Assembly: GCA_947579665.1 (NCBI GenBank)
Contig: OX388343.1
Location: 98,461,657 to 98,525,656, forward strand
Reading direction: 5' to 3'
DNA length: 64,000 nucleotides
Source: Sympetrum striolatum
Lineage: Eukaryota; Arthropoda; Insecta; Odonata; Libellulidae
Position numbers and translations under genes: made by a program. Under the pieces are notes generated by a model. That model saw only the letters and a list, made by a program, of their open reading frames with translations, made no database searches and was not told the DNA's origin. Positions 34,641-45,600 of this stretch are shown here, piece by piece; the stretch's first letter is position 1, and each line of letters opens with the position of its first letter.

Positions 34641-37600
34641 ATTTCACTTTCGGGAGTAAATTCAAGGACACGGAAGGAACATTTATTCACCACAAAAGGC
34701 CCACCACCACTCTAGCAACTCTGTAATTTTTAATTTCTACATAATTCATATATAAGGTAGAATAAAAGAAGTCGACATATACATAAGATGGACAATAAAG
34801 GAAAAATATCTCCCAAAATTAATTGAAGTGCGCTTGTGGCTACTATAATTTATTGGCAAGGATCGTGAATCCAATATCACTGAAACGAGTGACAATTCCA
34901 TTTACACTGCGCAGGACAAGGGAAGTTCCAAATTCTTTCGAAAGGTTTCCAAACCTTGATTTCCATCATTTAGGTAAATTATTCTTCCGGAATGAAACAT
35001 CTGTTACGAAACGAGTCTCGGAAATTGCTCAACTACCAACGTAAAGAATTTCTAGGAAACGACAAATCTTAACAAGGGATCTTTCCTTAATACAAGGTAA
35101 TATGAAGGCATCAAAATTGACGACAAAGGGGTGAAATAAACTTGTTCACTCCATCATTAAAATCCACTGAGTTATAACTACTTATCATACCTAAATAACA
35201 ATTTGGGAGGACATATATTTTATGTATAAAATAAAGATAAGCAATGATGACAAATGACAGCGAGATATGCGTAGATGATCGTTGGAAACCTATAATTTTT
35301 CATATCCATATTCACAAGAAAATAATCGTTCGTTAATCAATACCTAACCTCAATGTTTTAAAAATTGGAGTAAGAGAGATGACGTCTAAAGACTAAATCG
35401 ATAATTTAATCTTACTATACAAGTGGTATATGAAACATATAATGCTACAAATTTATAGCACTAATTTGTCATAAATTAGGTTTCCTGTTATAACATAAGG
35501 TGAAAATCCTGCATCAGGAATTAAAAAAATAAACGTTAATAGCTTCTCTACATTATTTAACTTTTTTGGTTGAATTCCATGAAAAACGAATCATATTAAA
35601 AATAGCAATCACGTTTAGCAATAAATATTAAGCATCAGAGTTTGATATGGAAGTAATTTTATGAAATCAAGAAGGATGTAAATAAATCAATGTCAAAACA
35701 TAGACTTCTTAAAGTATTTAACAAAAAAATGCTTTCGGCAAGAGTAATAATCGACTAATTAAACACAAAAAGGGGCAGATTCAATTCGACGCTAAACTTG
35801 GAATTTAATTTCACCGAGCGATTTCCTCTATGACGGAAAATATTCGCAAAACGTGATTTAAATTACTTTTAAAAGAGTAGCGAACGAACAAAGAGAGGAA
35901 TTTTATCAACATAGAACTTGGAAAACTACTTCAATAGCACCAAACTATCACGTTCCTCCAAGAAAATGCAGCAAAAATTGCGTCTTCCAACTAATCTCAC
36001 TTGGATCATCGATAAAGAACCGTTTTGTTATAGAAGAAATACATAAAAACCAAACAGCGATAAGTATAACATCGAAAAATAAACATCTGCAAGGAATTCA
36101 CGAATCTACCTGAATGTGGATCGCTTTCGGATGGGGTTGCCCCTGGCCTTGATTCCACTCGAATTCACTGCAATTATCTCAGAGGATAACAACGTCCACT
36201 TCCGTAATCACGAATAACCAATTAGAAACGATGCCAATCGAATTGACAGAGATCTTTGAGCAAACTTCGCCTCTGCAGATTCATTCTCTATTGAGTAATT
36301 TCCGATATTCTACTGCTATGAACGAATTAAGCGGGAACGAGGAAAATTAGTCGCTCTTTTGCTCTTCCGGGAAAATCCAACTTGGCACGAATTAATTAAA
36401 TTACTAAAGTTAAATTGGATCTGGCGTAAGAGCGATGGACGTGGGATGAACTCGGAGGTAAAGCTGTTCAATCGATAAGCACTTTGGAAATGCATGCAAA
36501 GTTGCACTTTGAAAATGAAAGGAAACATCCGAAGCCTTGTTTACAGCCTCTTTGGATCATAAAATTTGAATATATACCGATTTTAATACGCAATGCGCTT
36601 TAAGTTAATATGTATCAGTTAATCAAGTTTTACACTCGTATAAATTTTACATCGTACAGATTAGATATTAGCGATGCTATCGACGCTCGTGATAATTAAT
36701 TAATAATTAAATTAAAACTTCATGTAAATGTTTAAAACGGACCCTTACGAAATATCCTTCACTCTTTATTATTATCGTTGCATTACTTTTTATAATTTAC
36801 ATCCACTAAAACATCTGTTGGATACTATTTTATCTTTCCCAGTTATTGCGTGTGGATCGCTCAAGACTTGGCTGGTTGGAATCTTAATTTTTCCATTAAT
36901 TATACACGATAGGAAAGTGGATTGAGAGTCAGTCCGACTACGCGAGATGGCCATCACTAGGAAGCACTTAATAGATTATAATGTAAAATATATAAAGCGT
37001 ACGAAAGAGAGATTTTCATCCGCACAGCTATCAAAGACGGTAACTACTAAGAGCAGGTATCTCTATTCAATCGACCGCGGTTATAACTTTATTGAATGCA
37101 TACATCATTTGAGGAGCTGTTTATTAAAAAATATAACCGTAGAAAGAATGTCTCTTAGCAAAAAAATCTTTAGTCACAATAACGGAGTTAATTATCGCGA
37201 TTTCGCAAGCAACAGTCAACTGCCCTCATTCTTATTAGCGGAGATCGACCGCTTTTGAGCTTAAATATTCAATAAATCTTTCGGATTGATTCTACGCACC
37301 CCGCAGCTTCCATTCCCACGTATTCATCATGGGAATTCTCCAAATAAGTATTGGGCGTTCCCCAATTATATATGCGATACGTACAGAATCGCCGCTTTGC
37401 GGAAATTCCTGCGACTGTGAATCTTCAGTTCTAGAGAAATTCGATCTTTTTTTAAACACATTATTTTGCAAAGATTACTCATTCCGCGCTGAAACAGGAA
37501 AATTCTGTTTATGTCGCAAATAATTTCCAAAACATCAAAGAGGGACCAGCATTAGGTAAATGGGTTTTAGCAATAAAATATTTAAATATTTTAGCGCTTG

Positions 37601-40529
37601 ATCAGTTCACACCAGAAAGATTGTTTATGTGAAAGCGATGAAATAATTGTTCTTTTCCACTCTGATTTCATCCACAGTAACAATCCTAAATAATTATATA
37701 TAACTGCAGGAACATATATAAACATTATTAGCATTTTTAAGAACATGTGATTACAAAAGGCATCTCGGTCATTAAATTTTTATCGATTTCCCATTGTGCA
37801 CTGACGATAAATTGTAAGAATGTCCTGCTTGAGATTTGAACGGCAAGACACTACACCCGGCATCGTGTTAATGTTTTTCCCGCATAGAAAAAGATAATTC
37901 CGTTAGAGATGCAAGACAAAATTCTAACCATTTAATCATTGTGGTGAATGAAATATGACCTCTTGGCAAAACAGCCTACATTAGAAAGTATTAACTCGTC
38001 AATTGAGTTGCTTATGGTTATACTGAAATTTCCAAGGGAAAAAAAAACTTTTCACAGAATTGTACTTCCCTAGGTTTAAATAATCATGGGATGGAATAGG
38101 AATCGTAAGTTTAGGAAAAAGAAAACTAACTTACAACAAGTGGCACTTATTCTATAGTAGGTATTTCAAAAAACAGCTCTGCCTATTTTTTCAAATGAAC
38201 GTTAGCGAGTTTTTTTCTGCGGAGTTAAAATGCCATCGATTACGAATAGCATAATGACAGCGAGAATCAGCAGGGCAAACTAAGAGCTAAAATACGGAGC
38301 AATGATGAGAGAAGGTCATCCAAATGGTGCGAAAAGAGAGAGGATGACAAAAGTGAACACATTTCGGGAGCTATTTAAATCCACGGCTCATTAGAGTTGC
38401 GTGTAAGTGGAGGAATGTTATGAAAACGATATTTTAACCTCGTGACAGCCGTCATAACGGGATTTTGTAGTGGACGGCGGCGCAGTCCAAGTGGACGACA
38501 ACAATTACAACCGGAACATCCGTACGATCGGATGGAATCGCGAGGCAATTAAAACGAAAGATATCCTCGCTCGCTTTCCCTTTGTATCGATTGAGTCTAA
38601 AAATACGGTGTTTGGCACGAAAAGGAAATGCGGAATTCAGCCGTCCCGTCGTTTTTTCGTGAATGCCTATCCAAAACAGAAAACATATAATTACCTGTGC
38701 GAGCGACTCCGTGATAAATGAAATTCGAATGTTGTGGCGAAATCCTAAAATTGGTCGCTGGGGAATGCTTTAACTGGACGTGTGAATCGACGAGATATGA
38801 AACTAGATTAAATCGGTTGTATGTGAGGAATGCTAGGCAGCTACCATGGAAAATTTGGAGGTTTTCACATTAGCGAAGGCGAAGGATTTATCCGCTTATT
38901 TTTCTACTGCTCGAAATATTTTTAACTGAAATTTTATTCAAAGGTCTTTTATGTATCGATAACAATCAAAATAATATTTATGGATTTTCTTTGACCGTTT
39001 CCTTTAAATACGGCAAATAAAATTACCGAGAATCCATCGCTTCGACAAATCAACTATCAAAATAAACCATATTTAATTCTGAAAGCATTCACACGCTGAA
39101 AGTAATTAACCAGCACGAAACCACAGAAATCCTAACATGGTTTCTTGGCAGATGAAAGCAAACGACTGCCGTCAGATGAAATTTGCTCGCGATAAATATG
39201 TAATTGCATCGAGAATGTCTTCGCCTAAATACCAGTAAAGAATCACTTCCGCAGCTTCGCAAAAAATACAAAAATCTCTCCGTGGCGAATCTCGCTTCTG
39301 TAGCAGTCGTTACACAGCAGTTAATTTTCGCCGAGATACTAACATTAATAGAATCCGGATATATACATACTGCGACAGTTTCTTCGCATTTTTGGATTGG
39401 TCGACACACACTTAAAATTTAGGTAATAACAGTAAGTTTGATAAGACGAGTAATGGGTCTTCTTATATATCGTATGAATATGAAACAGTATCAACTTACG
39501 AATTCAAATGGCATCCGAATAATGAAAACACGTTTCCCTTAAAGCGAATCTGGAACGTTAAGCAATTAAACGTCATGAACTTCGAAAGGGAACGGGTATG
39601 AAGTAAACGGCATTTAATTTTGTGTTGGATGTCTGCTGGGAATTTAAAAAATATTTGCATCCAAAAAACTAAAACAAACAGATTGTAGTTAAATAAATAT
39701 AATGGAAATAGGTCTTTGGTGGAATCTTAGCCAAATAACGTTTAAATATTCAAAGAGACGAAACGATTCCTGCGAGGAAAAATAACAACTTCAACGGGCA
39801 AACACATGCGTTATTTCCTAAACCACCTTTTCGAACTTTAAAGGCCGAGCCCAAGAATTTGCTACGACACACGATAACGAACGAGTAGAGCGGTACGAGT
39901 ATTTGAAAGAAGTGAGGGAAGGAAATAAAGACTCAAAGACTCATCCACACGTTAAGAGATAGCCGAGTACGCAAATATTTGGATGTCATTAAAATGGAGA
40001 GGAATATACGGAGGATTGAATTAGTTGAAAGCGTGTTGGAGATTTAGAATTTCCCGAAAATGTTCCTCTTTTCATATATTAGTACCTTGGGGCACCACGG
40101 ACAATTTACACTCATTTAGAGGAAGCGAAGAGAAGAATACACGGAAGAAAGGCAACGAGAAGCAATAAATAGGATCATTAACACCGCTTAAAACTGAGCC
40201 ATTAATCATACTGTTTTCTTTTCTCCGTCAACGACTGGATGCTTAAAAATTCAACTCGTTAGCAAATACATCGAGGTATGCTTAATGAATCGGATAACGA
40301 GGCCTATGACGGCGTCGTAGGCAAAGACACATTTTGGTACTAAAATTTCTTCACAACATTTTTCCTAAATATCATTCCTGTATACACGTCATGACAATTT
40401 TATATCTTCGTAATAAAGGGGATAATTGTATGGATAATGGTGAGAGATTGTGGAAGAGCAAAATAAACTACTGCGGAATTTACTAGATTCTCCAACTGCG
40501 ATGATTCTATCAGTAGAGTCGATCCAAAC
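34641..40529. other. Non-coding stretch with one protein-like open frame
   Basis: Mostly AT-rich DNA with scattered CpG patches; no transposon ends recognised. The plus-strand frame open from 38,458 to 38,721 stands out. Its first 30 codons are GC-rich at third positions and read VDGGAVQVDDNNYNRN, then IRTIGWNREAIKTKDILA. It ends in a hydrophilic CERLRDK. The string GGGATTTTGTAG at 38,459-38,470 could be an acceptor. There is no Met start in the GC-rich part, so it would be an internal or last exon. No family recognised. Other frames (36,947-37,258; 39,204-39,422) look like chance. Confidence 0.4.
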
Positions 40530-40537
40530 AACTATAG

Positions 40538-40843
40538 CAGGGTTTCCAAAACTACGTTCCGCGGAACACCGGTGTTCCACTGAACTTGAATAGGTGTTCC
40601 GCGACAATTTGGAGTCTTAATGGAAAATTGGAGAATAAAAGTCATTAATTAATTCACTTATTCATATTTTATGTTCATATTATAATATTATAGTTTTATG
40701 TTTAAAAATTATTACTTAATAAATAATGTTGTAATTCAATGACTTTTAAAATTTTATAAGTAGAATTACCTAACCTAAAAATTAGCTAAGTGTTCCGTTA
40801 AACTTCCCAAGTGTTCCATTGCAGAAAAAGTTTGGAAACCCTG
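40538..40843. mobile_element. hAT-type MITE, 306 bp
   Basis: Left end CAGGGTTTCCAAAACT and right end AGTTTGGAAACCCTG (as AAAGTTTGGAAACCCTG) are inverted copies. Flanking 8-mers AACTATAG (40530-40537) and TTCTATAG (40844-40851) match at 6 of 8 positions. The motif GTGTTCC/GGAACAC occurs in both subterminal parts (GGAACACCGGTGTTCC at about 40,560, itself a palindrome; GTGTTCCGTT and GTGTTCCATT near the right end). The AT-rich interior has no coding capacity. Cut-and-paste elements of this kind depend on a transposase made elsewhere. Confidence 0.87.
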
Positions 40844-40851
40844 TTCTATAG

Positions 40852-43844
40852 AATTGTGAGATTTCATTTTATTACATTCCAACAGATCCACTCTGAAAAT
40901 ACAAGTTGACGAGATGTGTAATGGAATGCAAATATAAAAAAAACAATACGGAGAGAAGTTACGATAGCCTCATTTCGATAGTTTTCATAGAAAGAATTTC
41001 GGTATGAAATAATTTTCATACTAGAATTCGCTGGACAGCCCATAAGACTAGTAACCTGTAGCTGATGTAGGCTCACGCATAGACCCGATGCTGTCACTCT
41101 CACTCCTATCTATCCGAGCGATATACTATACTGATGGGAGCGTGTTAGAAGTAATTTTTCGAATAAAAAAATCACCACTTAATTTAGCATCACAAACTGT
41201 ACATTGACGGTGATAGAAAATGAAACAGGAGGGATTTCTGAAGTAAAGAAATCACTGCACCGATCAACGCAAGTATCACCGAAGTCGAATTCCAGAGGAC
41301 AAGGAGTACTTATAGTGCCATCACCTCTTCCTATAAAGATTTGTCGATATCTTCGATATTAAAGAATCCGCATCGGAGGTAAACTAACGGAGTAAGCGGT
41401 AATTGGCTTCCACGAGCGCAAAAACGAAAGCCCTAAACCAATTACGACGGAAATATTACCGATGACGTTTCCGCGTAAAAAGAGGATTTATTTCATTGCC
41501 ATGGTAGCGCCATGCGCCGCGAAATTTAGAGTAAGGCTTCCTGTCGAAGGCCATCAAAGTACACAATAGAAGCTTTTGATTACGCGATGGAATTTCCGTC
41601 GGTGGACATGACGCATCGCCGTTTTCCCACTAAAACCACAATTTCGGAAGATGCGTGTTAAAATAGCAAAAAGTGCCTCATTCGGGGGTCACGTGATATG
41701 TGGATACACAATTTCTGGAGAAAGATTTAGAAACATATCCGCCGCCAATGGGGTATGGCAGGGCGAGGGCAGAAAATGAGTCATTTGAACCGGCAGAAGC
41801 TAAACATTCTTGGGCCACGACGAGGCCTCTCAAGAGGGTTTCCTGTATCCTTGCTCCACTACCCCGATTTTTCTATTTTTTCAACAATATTAATCTTATC
41901 GCTTTAGCAGTTTAATATTCATATTATTCTCACGAATAAGGTTCACCTTGATCAAAAACAGATAATTCCTAAATTCACCAAGTCCAACATACTTAAACCC
42001 GGACTTACCTAGCGATTTCTAACGGCCGACAAGTGTAAGAAAGACGCTAAATCAGAAAAAAACACCACGGACGCAGTGAGCCTAGAAACGGAGCACTTAC
42101 GTGAGTCGAGAGCTATCTGTAATCTACAACAATTCGATGAAACACACTACTACTAAACGCATTCAATCCCATCCAATATTGGAGCGAAGGAAAACATAAC
42201 GAAGGACCCAATCAAGTTTGAGCGCAAGAGTGTCAAACCCTTCGCTTATTGGGCCGATCGATGCCTTTCTGCGACCCGCAACACACTTTGTGCAATGCCG
42301 CATTTTTTATCGTTTCTCCCTCTTAATGCATAATGCGGGCAATTAATTCACCCGCTGCGTGCTTCCCCGCTAAGTTATAAATAAAGAACGGTCTGCGCTC
42401 TCTTTAGTATTTCGAGGCCCTACGACGCACGAGCTGTTGTCGTGAATTTCTCGTCAATAGCGATATATAAAAGTGATCATTTGTTCACTGTAAGTATTGA
42501 GTGAGCGGATGGTTCTCGCAAAAACAGAGAGAAAGCTCCGCGGCCTATGTGGCATCCACCTCTACAGACTGTAGTAAAATATCCTCGCTGTAGTTCCGAC
42601 ACACTGGAACGGGGATTTCAATTCCGGGAAAGCAAACCCCTTTGACCCGGCAATTCCAACTATTTCGAAGCGAACGAAATCACGACCTACACCGCGCAGA
42701 GAATAGAGAATACCTCTGCAATAGCCACTAACGTGGAGCGCCCTATGGTCTCTTCTGGGAGTCATTTTTTTGCCAAAAATCTATAGTTGAAAGGATCACA
42801 ATCAGCCCGTTTCAAAGCCTACTTTACCCTGACACATCCTTTCATGTACGGAAAGAAGTTCTCACGTCTTCGTGATCGGTAGGGTATACCCTTTCCAATA
42901 AATCTAAGCACCAAAGGAAAAACATGGCAAAAAATCGAAGTGCGAATTCAGTGGAGCGTCGCTGCTTCCCACAACGTAAAGCGCAGGGGAAAAAAGAGGC
43001 GGGCGGCGGCTGCCGCTTATTGGATAGGAATGGAAGGTCAAGTGCGGAATAATAGTTACGAAAATCAGAGGAGATCGATTCTTATAGCGCCGGTGAATGG
43101 AATCGAGGCAACAAAGAGGGAATGCAGGAGGTGGGATGCAACGGGAATTGATGGGCGGGGCGAAGGAAGGGAGGGGCCGAAGGGAACTCGATTTGATCCC
43201 CCGGACGTAGACGAGGGGGTGATGGGATCAGGAGGAGGATTATAGGGATAGCAATAAGTTTAATCCGGGGAAAGGAGCCCAGATGAGTTTAAATTTGCAT
43301 TCGCCCTAATCGCCTAAGGCTAATAGAGACTCAAAGCATTGACTCAATGGCATTTTTCAGTTCATTGATCATGGAAAGCCAAATATCACAGTAACATTTG
43401 GTATGAAGAGATTCAAGAATTATCTCATTTATTATTGAAAATAAATATGAAATAATACGCGCTGGTGAAAAGTATTTTAGTTACCGGAGAAAAATATTCT
43501 CGGAATTTCCTTGCTATCGGTTCACAGCTATTGATGGTTAATATGATAGAAGTGAAAATGCGATAATCCGAAGAAAATATGACTAGAATGTAAATGATAA
43601 AAATAAACTAAAGGTGAGTATCAATATAAGGGCCTTTTACTAAATTGTGATAAAATGTTCATAATGTAATTAAATTATATCAATTGTAATACCATTTTCC
43701 CATGATTGACTTTCAGATTTTGCTCAAATTGTGGATTGAACTTCCAGGCTTAGAATAGTTTTCGTAGTCGCGTACAGCATCAAAGAATGAGAATATATGG
43801 TTTTCTTACATGGAAGCTTCGATTTAGACTTGCAAATTTGATTT
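40852..43844. other. Non-coding stretch, nothing recognised
   Basis: CpG-containing DNA with a GC-rich patch at 42,930-43,250. There the frame 42,940-43,245 (+, 101 codons) is rich in Arg, Gly and Ala (GKKRRAAAAAYW, DGRGEGREGPKG) without a known domain. AT-rich DNA at 43,330-43,840 shows nothing. Confidence 0.45.
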
Positions 43845-44020
43845 AAAAAAATTTATTCCATACACTCCACAAACATCCATTTCACGACTTTTACAGTGGT
43901 AGGTATTAACTTAATATTCCCTAATCGGAAGAAATCCAACTAGCCGGGGTTCGAACCCGGGGCCGTGGGGTTGGAGCGATACTGTGCGAGCACGCTAACC
44001 AGACGGCCGGTAGCTTCAAT
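43845..44020 (-). mobile_element. tRNA-derived SINE, copy 1
   Basis: On the minus strand an A-box-like string GGCCGTCTGGTTAG (44008-43995) is followed by a perfect T-arm, CCGGG-TTCGAAC-CCCGG (about 43,960-43,944), containing the B box GGTTCGAACC. The acceptor halves do not pair and the anticodon arm is not normal, so it is not a working tRNA gene. A body of about 100 nt follows (GGATTTCTTCCGATTAGGG, then TACCTACCACTGTAAAAG) and ends in an A/T-rich GGAATAAATTTTTTTAAA. SINEs of this type borrow LINE enzymes. No target-site duplication was identified. Confidence 0.55.
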
Positions 44021-44094
44021 AATACGATAGCTAATATACTTCTTGAATGGAATTTACATTAACTAAGTTCGGTAAGTTAAAAATTATATTTTTT

Positions 44095-44215
44095 CTCTGT
44101 AATTTCCAAGGGCTACACTTTAAAAGCAATTTATTTCGACTAACGTTATCGAAGAAGCCATGACCGATATTCGAACCCGGGCTCATCGGGTATAAGTCCC
44201 GTTATCGTCATTAAA
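44095..44215 (-). mobile_element. tRNA-like SINE fragment, copy 2
   Basis: On the minus strand an anticodon-arm-like segment CGGGACTTATACCCG is followed by GAGCCCGGGTTCGAATATCG (B box GGTTCGAAT) and a body starting GGCTTCTTCGATAACG. This resembles copy 1's body start GGATTTCTTCCGATTAG. The A-box half is missing or decayed. Same strand and spacing of about 200 bp suggest two insertions of related elements or one tandem insertion. Confidence 0.4.
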
Positions 44216-44559
44216 ATGCAAATTTTACAAAAAAAGGGGATAAGACATTCAGATTTCACCACCATTTTAATAATGGTTTTGATAGATACAAAACATTGGA
44301 TATTAGGAATTATTTTAAGGCTAATGAAGATGTGGTCTCCTCAAAGGTCGCACGTCGTTTTCTTCGCGAGGACTACATCGTTTCTAAAGGAAGAGGCATA
44401 AGCGGTTTTAACGTTCAAATTCTCCTCATTTCCTTAAATAGAAGCATTAAATACAACTAAAATATGGAATTAGGATCCCTAAAGACCATCAACACACATG
44501 CAACTTGATACAACAGATAAAAATGAAAATGTGAGTGAGTGTGTTTGAGAGGATTTCTT
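44216..44559. other. Non-coding stretch
   Basis: Short AT-rich gap; the 61-codon frame at 44,216-44,401 has no recognisable motif. Confidence 0.4.
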
Positions 44560-45100
44560 ATTGTCTTTGTCCAATTTCGTATAGACTCTGTTTTTGATTA
44601 TTTTATTCATTCTCAACCTAAATGTATTTAATCGTTTCATTATTCTTGAAATATTCTTACGTGTTTTATCTTTCTTTTATGCTAAAATTCTTGTAACTTA
44701 GATTTAGTGTTATTTGTGAAGATATTTTATTTGATTTGATTGCTTGTAATGAATGTGTACTTTTTCCCGTCTCTTTAGCAAAATTTTTATATATTCTCTG
44801 CTTGTCTTTCATAATTCTTTATATTCTACTTCTTCACAAAGTGTAGTTTCCTATCTATTTAAGTTTCGCAGGTTTTTCCCACTCTCCTTCCTGTGAGTGT
44901 TTTTCTGCAGTGGAAATTTTTTCCTGAGCCCTCAGCTTAGGATTTTTTTTTTTTAAATCCACATACTTGTTTTCTTCGTGTACTTTTGCAAATTACCTCT
45001 TTTTTTCTGTTTCGCATATGACGATGAGTTAGGTGTAAGAAGAGACTTTCAAGTCTCTCTCGCCCGAATAAAGGCAATTTATTATTATTATTATAATTAA
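44560..45100 (+). mobile_element. LINE 3' UTR, copy C
   Basis: Diverged relative of copies A and B. It has the box CGCAGGTTTTTCCCACTC (about 44,868), a CACTC/GAGTG stem (44880-44899), TTTTTCTGCAGTGGAA, TTTTTTCCTGAG, and the terminal hairpin GAGACT-TTCA-AGTCTC (45042-45057). TCTCGCCCGAATAAAGGC and an ATT repeat tail (about 45,079-45,098) follow. In the first stem the change C to T on one side is matched by G to A on the other relative to copies A and B. No coding part remains, so the copy is 5'-truncated as usual for LINEs. Confidence 0.72.
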
Positions 45101-45550
45101 AGGAAATCGTTTTCTTAGATAGAGATAATTCATTGGAAGAAAGAAAAATTCGTAATGTTTTGCACAACTTTCAATCCAGGTGGACATTGGCATGAAGGCA
45201 GGATGTGGAGATTTCTCTCAAAGGGTTGAAGGGAAAATGCGGAAGGTATCTGGAAGATAATCGAAAACGTACGCCACAACTTCCTTCCCTGGGACACCCA
45301 ATGAGAAATGTTTGCAGACTTCTTCCGTGAAAGTTCTAAGATTTTCGTGAATGTGGACGGATATTTAGGATTGCTACGAAAACTAAGTTTCGCGGGAGTG
45401 CAAAGTTCCAATCATAAGTTACGAAGATGATTCACGAATAAATGTATCCCTTTTAGGCACTAGCCTAATACGATTTGCTTTCATGTAAATTTTTATTATA
45501 TTTCACACGTTCCTTCGGTAGCTACAAGTACAGCAATTTAAATTTAAAAG

Positions 45551-45600
45551 TATACGGGTAAATATAAGGGTAAAATATAAGGTATATAAGGGTAAAATGT
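45551..45600. repeat. Short tandem repeat, about 13-bp unit
   Basis: TATACGGGTAAA, TATAAGGGTAAAA, TATAAGGTA and TATAAGGGTAAAA follow one another: about four imperfect units of TATAAGGGTAAAA. Confidence 0.7.

Noticed and set aside
43388..43410. TATCACAG seed like the miR-2 family
   Set aside because: The rest of the mature sequence does not match and no miRNA-type hairpin surrounds it.
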